Assembly (NCBI RefSeq): GCF_020707265.1
Contig: NZ_JAJFEQ010000008.1
Location: forward strand, 208,325-272,324
DNA length: 64,000 nucleotides
Direction of reading: 5' to 3'
DNA from: Massilia sp. IC2-477
GTDB lineage: Bacteria > Pseudomonadota > Gammaproteobacteria > Burkholderiales > Burkholderiaceae_D
In this document: positions 60,461-64,000 of the stretch, in pieces
Layout: every line of letters starts with the position of its first letter
Position numbering within the stretch: position 1 is the stretch's first letter
Position numbers and translations under genes: made by a program
Notes under the pieces: model-generated
Database searches by the model: none
Told to the model about the DNA's origin: nothing
What the model saw: only the letters and a program-made list of their open reading frames with translations

Positions 60461-60647
60461 TAATGCCGGTCAGTTAGTGAGAATGGTAGGGTGGGCGGCT
60501 TGCCCGCCCACGCGGTGATAGTTGTGATATGAACAGCCGCACGGGCTGCAGTACTGTGATTTGACCGCGTGGGCGGAATATAGTCCACTGGACTATATTC
60601 CCCCGCCCACCCTACGGATGAGCGATGGCCTTAAGTGACCGGCATTA
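60461..60647. mobile_element. 187-base MITE-like element with nested inverted repeats
   Basis: The ends are TAATGCCGGTCAGTTA (60461-60476) and, inverted, TAATGCCGGTCACTTA (60632-60647), 15 of 16 bases matching, each with a terminal TA. Inside are a second inverted pair, GTAGGGTGGGCGG (60486-60498) with its complement at 60603-60615, a third pair, CCGCCCACGCGGT (60504-60516) with its complement at 60564-60576, and a central-right dyad with 12-base arms GAATATAGTCCA (60576-60600). No transposase is encoded. The build fits a non-autonomous transposon carrying a REP-like palindrome. It accounts for most of the 325-base gap at 60335-60659, where I find no gene. Confidence 0.75.
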
Positions 60648-60659
60648 AGCGGCGCGCGG

Positions 60660-61796
60660 CTATTTTCCGCGGCGCGGCAGCGAAAACACGTCCGCCACCA
60701 GGGTGCTGTCGCCGATCTGCCGGCTCGGAGAGGCCGCGTCATGCACCACCAGCAGGGCTGCGCCGCCCTGCCTGTCGTCGGCGAACAGCGCTATGCCCTC
60801 GGGATGGTCGACGCCGTGGCCGTAGGGCAGTTCCAGCACCCGTTCGAGTTCGTGCGCCGCCAGCACGCAGTCCTTGCCCGGCTCGGCCCCGCCGCGCCAG
60901 CGGAACAGGGTCACCGGGCCATCCAGGTCCATGGTGGGTCCGGCCAGCACCAGGATGTCCTTGCCCTGCACGCACAGGTCGCGGATGCCGAGACCATGCA
61001 GGTCGACGAAGTGCTTGCGGTAGGGGCGGCCCTCGTCGTCCACCGGCCCGAGCCGCAGGCGTCCCGGTTCGGCATCGTCCACCGGCGCGACTTCCACCAC
61101 CACCGCCCAGCCGCGCAGCACGGGGCCGCGCAGGCCAAGCAGCAGGTGCTTGCCGGCCACCGCCAGGCCTTCGATGTCGAAGCCGTTGTCCTTGCCGGGG
61201 ATGGCGAGGAAAGGACCAAGATGCTCGTCCTCGCGCAGCAGCGCCGTCAGTTCGTTGCCGTGTTCGTCGCCGCGCAGCAGGGCGGCGCTGCGCAGCTTGT
61301 CCTTGTGGGTGCTTTCACGGGCCAGGGTATAGCCGTCGCCGTCTTTGACCAGGGGAATGCGCCCGAGCAGGTAGCGGTTGCCGTCGGCGCTGATGGTGGC
61401 CAGGCGCTTCTGCGCCTTTTTCACGCCGTCGCCGTCCTTCGGCTGCTTGCGGCGCAGGCTGTGCGAGCCGGCGATCCACAGGTACTTGCCGTCGCAGGCC
61501 AGGCCTTCGATGTCGGCTTCGTTGATATCATCCGACGTGTCGCCGTGCGGCGGCAGCGGCAGATTGAAAAAATCGTGCAGTGCGTACTGGCGATGATCGC
61601 GCGTGAAGCTGCTTTTTCCGGTGCTGTCTTCCGCGCACACGGTGAGTCGTTCGAGGCTGACCGATTCGTCGTTGGCGACCCACAGCGAGCTGCCGGTGCG
61701 CAGGGCCACCGACAGGCCGTCGCGCAGCTCCTTGCCGTAGCAAAGCTCGTCGCGTTCGGGATGGAATTCGAGGAGGACGATGTTCGACGGGTGCAT
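60660..61796 (-). CDS. DUF3616 domain protein
   Basis: Protein of 378 residues from the DUF3616 (PF12275) family, probably a beta-propeller, with repeats such as SSLWVANDESVSLERL, ADIEGLACDGKYLWIAGSHSL, FDIEGLAVAGKHLLLGLRGPV and HPEGIALFADDR. No signal peptide or membrane segment is seen. The ATG at 61796 has AGGGA upstream; the longer frame is rejected. The function of the family is unknown. It stands alone next to the copper genes, with an 84-base gap. Confidence 0.85.
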   Translation of the reverse strand: MHPSNIVLLEFHPERDELCYGKELRDGLSVALRTGSSLWVANDESVSLERLTVCAEDSTGKSSFTRDHRQYALHDFFNLPLPPHGDTSDDINEADIEGLACDGKYLWIAGSHSLRRKQPKDGDGVKKAQKRLATISADGNRYLLGRIPLVKDGDGYTLARESTHKDKLRSAALLRGDEHGNELTALLREDEHLGPFLAIPGKDNGFDIEGLAVAGKHLLLGLRGPVLRGWAVVVEVAPVDDAEPGRLRLGPVDDEGRPYRKHFVDLHGLGIRDLCVQGKDILVLAGPTMDLDGPVTLFRWRGGAEPGKDCVLAAHELERVLELPYGHGVDHPEGIALFADDRQGGAALLVVHDAASPSRQIGDSTLVADVFSLPRRGK

Positions 61797-61880
61797 GCGT
61801 GTCCCTGCTGGCCTGCGACATTGCAGGGGCACGATAGCATGCGCCCGCCGGGGCAGGCGCATGGCTGGCTTGGAGTGCTC

Positions 61881-62339
61881 TTACTTTGCCTTACGCGAGG
61901 ACCAGTGCACGTGAACGATGGCCCAGCCGTCGTCCTTCTTCTCCAGGACTGCCGTGCCGGTGCCGAACAGGTGCACGGGCTTGCCGCGCGACGTGCCCGT
62001 GGTTTCGGTTTCTTCCCACACGACGGCTGTGTTGCCGTCGATGCGCTCGGTCTGTTTCAGCAGCTTGCGGCTCGTAGTCCCGGCGAACTCCATGTCGCCG
62101 CCTAGATGGTGACTGGCGTACTCGTCGCGGGAGCGCTCGACATAGCCGGATTCGTGGATCGCCACTTCCGGCGACAGCAGGGCCAGTGCCCTGGCCTTGT
62201 CGCCGGTGGCGAGAGCCTGGTGGAAGGCTTCGAGCGTCTCTTTCGGCGTTGCCGCCAGAGTAAGCGGGGATACGGTGAACAGGGCAGCACCGAGGGCCAG
62301 GGCCCTCGCCGCGGCCCGCAGGACGGAGGTAATTTTCAT
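61881..62339 (-). CDS. exported NTF2-like (SnoaL/DUF4440) protein of the copper operon
   Basis: Exported protein of 152 residues with a signal peptide (about 1-30, ending SPLTLAA) and an NTF2-like fold: TPKETLEAFHQALATGDKARALALLSPEVAIHE, then VVWEETETTGTSRGKPVHLFGTG and WAIVHVHWSS. Proteins like this are often found beside periplasmic copper genes. GGGAG stands ahead of the ATG, and it follows the CusF-like gene by 14 bases, so it is last in the operon. Its biochemical role is unknown. Confidence 0.86.
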   Translation of the reverse strand: MKITSVLRAAARALALGAALFTVSPLTLAATPKETLEAFHQALATGDKARALALLSPEVAIHESGYVERSRDEYASHHLGGDMEFAGTTSRKLLKQTERIDGNTAVVWEETETTGTSRGKPVHLFGTGTAVLEKKDDGWAIVHVHWSSRKAK

Positions 62340-62353
62340 GCCGGGCTCCCGGT

Positions 62354-62698
62354 TCACTGGGCCGCCTGAAGCTGGACGATCGTGATGGCGCCGTCCACAC
62401 GCTCGGCCGCGAACCTGACCTTGTCGCCGGGCTTGACCGCATCCAGCATGGCCGAGTCCTTGACCCGGAACACCATGGTCATGGCGGACATGTTGAGGTT
62501 TTTGAGTTCGCCATGGCGCAGCGTCATCTTGCCGGCGTCCTTGTCGATCTTCCTCACCTCGCCGTCAGCCAGTTCGGCGGCGGCCGGCGCCCCGTGGGCG
62601 GCATGTTCGTGATGCGCGTGCCCGCTGTCCTGGGCCACCGCCATCGAAGTTGCAGCGGCCATGACGGCTGCCAGCATCAGTGTTGGAATTGCGTTCAT
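62354..62698 (-). CDS. periplasmic copper-binding protein, CusF-like
   Basis: Periplasmic copper chaperone of 114 residues. A signal peptide (about 1-22) is followed by a His-rich stretch (GHAHHEHAAHG, 27-37) and a CusF-type OB fold. The Cu(I) site is His62, Met73 and Met75; Met70 stands where E. coli CusF has Trp44, a common variant. A strong AAGGAG site precedes the ATG. It lies between CopA and the NTF2-like gene and is probably co-transcribed. It would hand copper to an efflux or oxidase partner. Confidence 0.9.
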   Translation of the reverse strand: MNAIPTLMLAAVMAAATSMAVAQDSGHAHHEHAAHGAPAAAELADGEVRKIDKDAGKMTLRHGELKNLNMSAMTMVFRVKDSAMLDAVKPGDKVRFAAERVDGAITIVQLQAAQ

Positions 62699-62727
62699 GG
62701 GGTTCTCCTTTTATCGTGGGTTATTAA

Positions 62728-64000
62728 TCAATGATGGCCCTTGTGGCCGCCCGGTTTCCGGACGGTGACTTCCACGTCCGCCGGTTTCTTCGCCGGCATG
62801 GACTGGCCACCCGCGCCCTGGTTGCGTACCGCGGCCGGAGCCTCGCCTTTCCATTCGTAGGCGACGGTGCCGGCCGGGTGCTTGTACCAGCCCGGGTCCT
62901 TGTAGTCGCCCGCTTTCTGGTCCTTGCGCACCTTGAGCACGGTGAACATGCCGCCCATCTCGACACCGCCGAAGGGACCCTGGCCGGTCATCATCGGCAG
63001 GGTGTTTTCCGGGAGCGGCATCTCCATGTCGCCCATGGAGCCGCCTTTCTCGCCCATCACCATGTAGTCGGGCACGAGCTTGGTGATCTTCTCGGCCACG
63101 CCGCGGTGGTCGACGCCGATCAGGTTCGGTAAGTCGTGGCCCATGGCGTTCATGGTGTGGTGCGACTTGTGGCAGTGGAAGGCCCAGTCGCCGGGTTCAT
63201 CGGCGATGAACTCGATGGCGCGCATCTGGCCCACGCCGATGTCGGTGGTGACCTCGGGCCAGCGCGACTCGGGCCGGGTCCAGCCGCCGTCGGTGCCGGT
63301 GACCTCGAACTCGTGCCCGTGCAGGTGGATCGGGTGGTTGGTCATGGTCAGGTTGCCGGCCCGGATGCGCACGCGGTCGCCCTGCCGCACGTTCATGGTG
63401 TCGATGCCGGGGAAGGCGCGGCTGTTGAAGGTCCACAGGTTAAAGTCGAGCATCTCGTTGACCCGTGGCGTATAGCTGCCCGGCTCGATGTCGTAGGCGT
63501 TCAGCAGGAACACGAAATCGCGATCGACCCGGTGCTGGGCCGGGTTCTTCGGGTGCGTGACCCAGAAGCCCATCATGCCCATCGCCATCTGCACCATCTC
63601 GTCCGCGTGCGGGTGATACATGAAGGTGCCGGGCCGGCGCGCGACGAACTCATAAACGAAGGTCTTGCCCGGCTGGATGCCGGGCTGGGTCAGCCCGGTC
63701 ACGCCGTCCATGCCGTTGGGCAGGCGCTGGCCGTGCCAGTGGATGCTGGTGTGCTCGGGCAGGCGGTTGGTGACAAAGATGCGCACCCGGTCGCCTTCGA
63801 CCACCTCGATCGTGGGGCCCGGGCTCTGGCCGTTGTAGCCCCACAGGTTGGCCTTCATGCCCGGTGCGATCTCGCGCACCACCGGTTCGGCGATCAGGTG
63901 GAACTCCTTGACGCCATTGTTCATGCGCCAGGGTAGCGACCAGCCGTTCAGGGTGACGACCGGGTTGTACGGCCGGCCGTTGGGCGGCCGTACACCCCGG
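62728..64000 (-). CDS. copA: multicopper oxidase, copper resistance protein CopA (5' end outside window)
   Basis: Periplasmic copper oxidase that detoxifies Cu(I), partial (about 424 residues seen, N terminus missing). Copper ligand motifs are SIHWHGQRLP and MYHPHADE, plus HPIHLHGHEF and HCHKSHHTMNAM, whose Cys, His and final Met form the type 1 site. The reading frame runs open to the window edge (GRPYNPVVTLNGWSLPWR), so the ATG at 63924 is internal and not the start. The sequence LNGWSLPWRMNNGVKEFHL is typical CopA. The copper-binding protein gene follows 29 bases after the stop. A Met/Gly-rich region (GGSMGDMEMPLPE) may store copper. Confidence 0.95.
   Translation of the reverse strand, partial: RGVRPPNGRPYNPVVTLNGWSLPWRMNNGVKEFHLIAEPVVREIAPGMKANLWGYNGQSPGPTIEVVEGDRVRIFVTNRLPEHTSIHWHGQRLPNGMDGVTGLTQPGIQPGKTFVYEFVARRPGTFMYHPHADEMVQMAMGMMGFWVTHPKNPAQHRVDRDFVFLLNAYDIEPGSYTPRVNEMLDFNLWTFNSRAFPGIDTMNVRQGDRVRIRAGNLTMTNHPIHLHGHEFEVTGTDGGWTRPESRWPEVTTDIGVGQMRAIEFIADEPGDWAFHCHKSHHTMNAMGHDLPNLIGVDHRGVAEKITKLVPDYMVMGEKGGSMGDMEMPLPENTLPMMTGQGPFGGVEMGGMFTVLKVRKDQKAGDYKDPGWYKHPAGTVAYEWKGEAPAAVRNQGAGGQSMPAKKPADVEVTVRKPGGHKGHH

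Noticed and set aside
62728..63924. Reading CopA as a complete protein starting at the ATG at 63924
   Set aside because: The frame stays open to the window edge and the upstream residues match the CopA family, so this ATG is internal.

Overview
The window is a GC-rich, gene-dense stretch of bacterial chromosome. Gene content suggests a betaproteobacterium close to Massilia and related Oxalobacteraceae: many c-di-GMP and two-component proteins, carbohydrate TonB-dependent receptors, a pirin/OsmC pair and a branched-chain keto acid dehydrogenase operon. That placement is an inference from gene families, not a database match. I see no rRNA, tRNA, prophage, CRISPR array or intact insertion sequence.

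Layout. 0-2 kb: a LytTR response regulator (cut by the left edge) with its LytS-like kinase. 2-10 kb: an acetyltransferase, a small exported protein, a GAF-GGDEF-EAL protein, an ankyrin protein, a pirin-OsmC pair facing a YhaJ-like LysR regulator, a DedA membrane protein and a proline-rich membrane protein. 9.7-15.4 kb: three genes overlapping by 4 bases each (MpaB-like oxygenase, hybrid histidine kinase, REC-GGDEF cyclase), probably one signalling unit. 15.5-33 kb: a sugar locus with two TonB receptors, two GH43 glycosidases (one exported, one cytoplasmic), a complete sugar ABC transporter, a LacI regulator with a strong candidate operator, a drug/metabolite-type exporter, an esterase, a 2-hydroxyacid dehydrogenase and an SMP-30-like lactonase. 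The likely substrate is an arabinose- or xylose-containing glycan.

33-43 kb: a PAS4-GGDEF-EAL protein, a KefF/KefC potassium efflux pair, a large PAS hybrid kinase, an orphan flagellin and a Gln/Gly-rich disordered protein. 43-47.4 kb: a Baeyer-Villiger-type monooxygenase, SDR and alpha/beta hydrolase in overlapping order, facing a TetR regulator. A palindrome sits on the monooxygenase promoter. 47.4-48.7 kb: two tandem small beta-barrel proteins whose upstream control regions are duplicated too. 48.9-54 kb: the bkd operon (E1 alpha, E1 beta, E2, E3). 54-60.4 kb: a CSS-motif c-di-GMP phosphodiesterase, a GFA-fold protein, a secreted CocE/NonD hydrolase, an aromatic amino acid permease, a 35-residue miniprotein and a four-helix membrane protein. 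60.46-60.65 kb: a nested-palindrome MITE-like element. 60.7-64 kb: a DUF3616 protein and a copper resistance operon (CopA cut by the right edge, CusF-like protein, NTF2-like protein).

Four c-di-GMP enzymes and three histidine kinases in 64 kb suggest a surface- or plant-associated lifestyle that ties carbohydrate sensing to biofilm and motility control. Start sites were chosen by ribosome binding sites and family alignment from memory. Several genes start at TTG or GTG, or well inside the longest reading frame.
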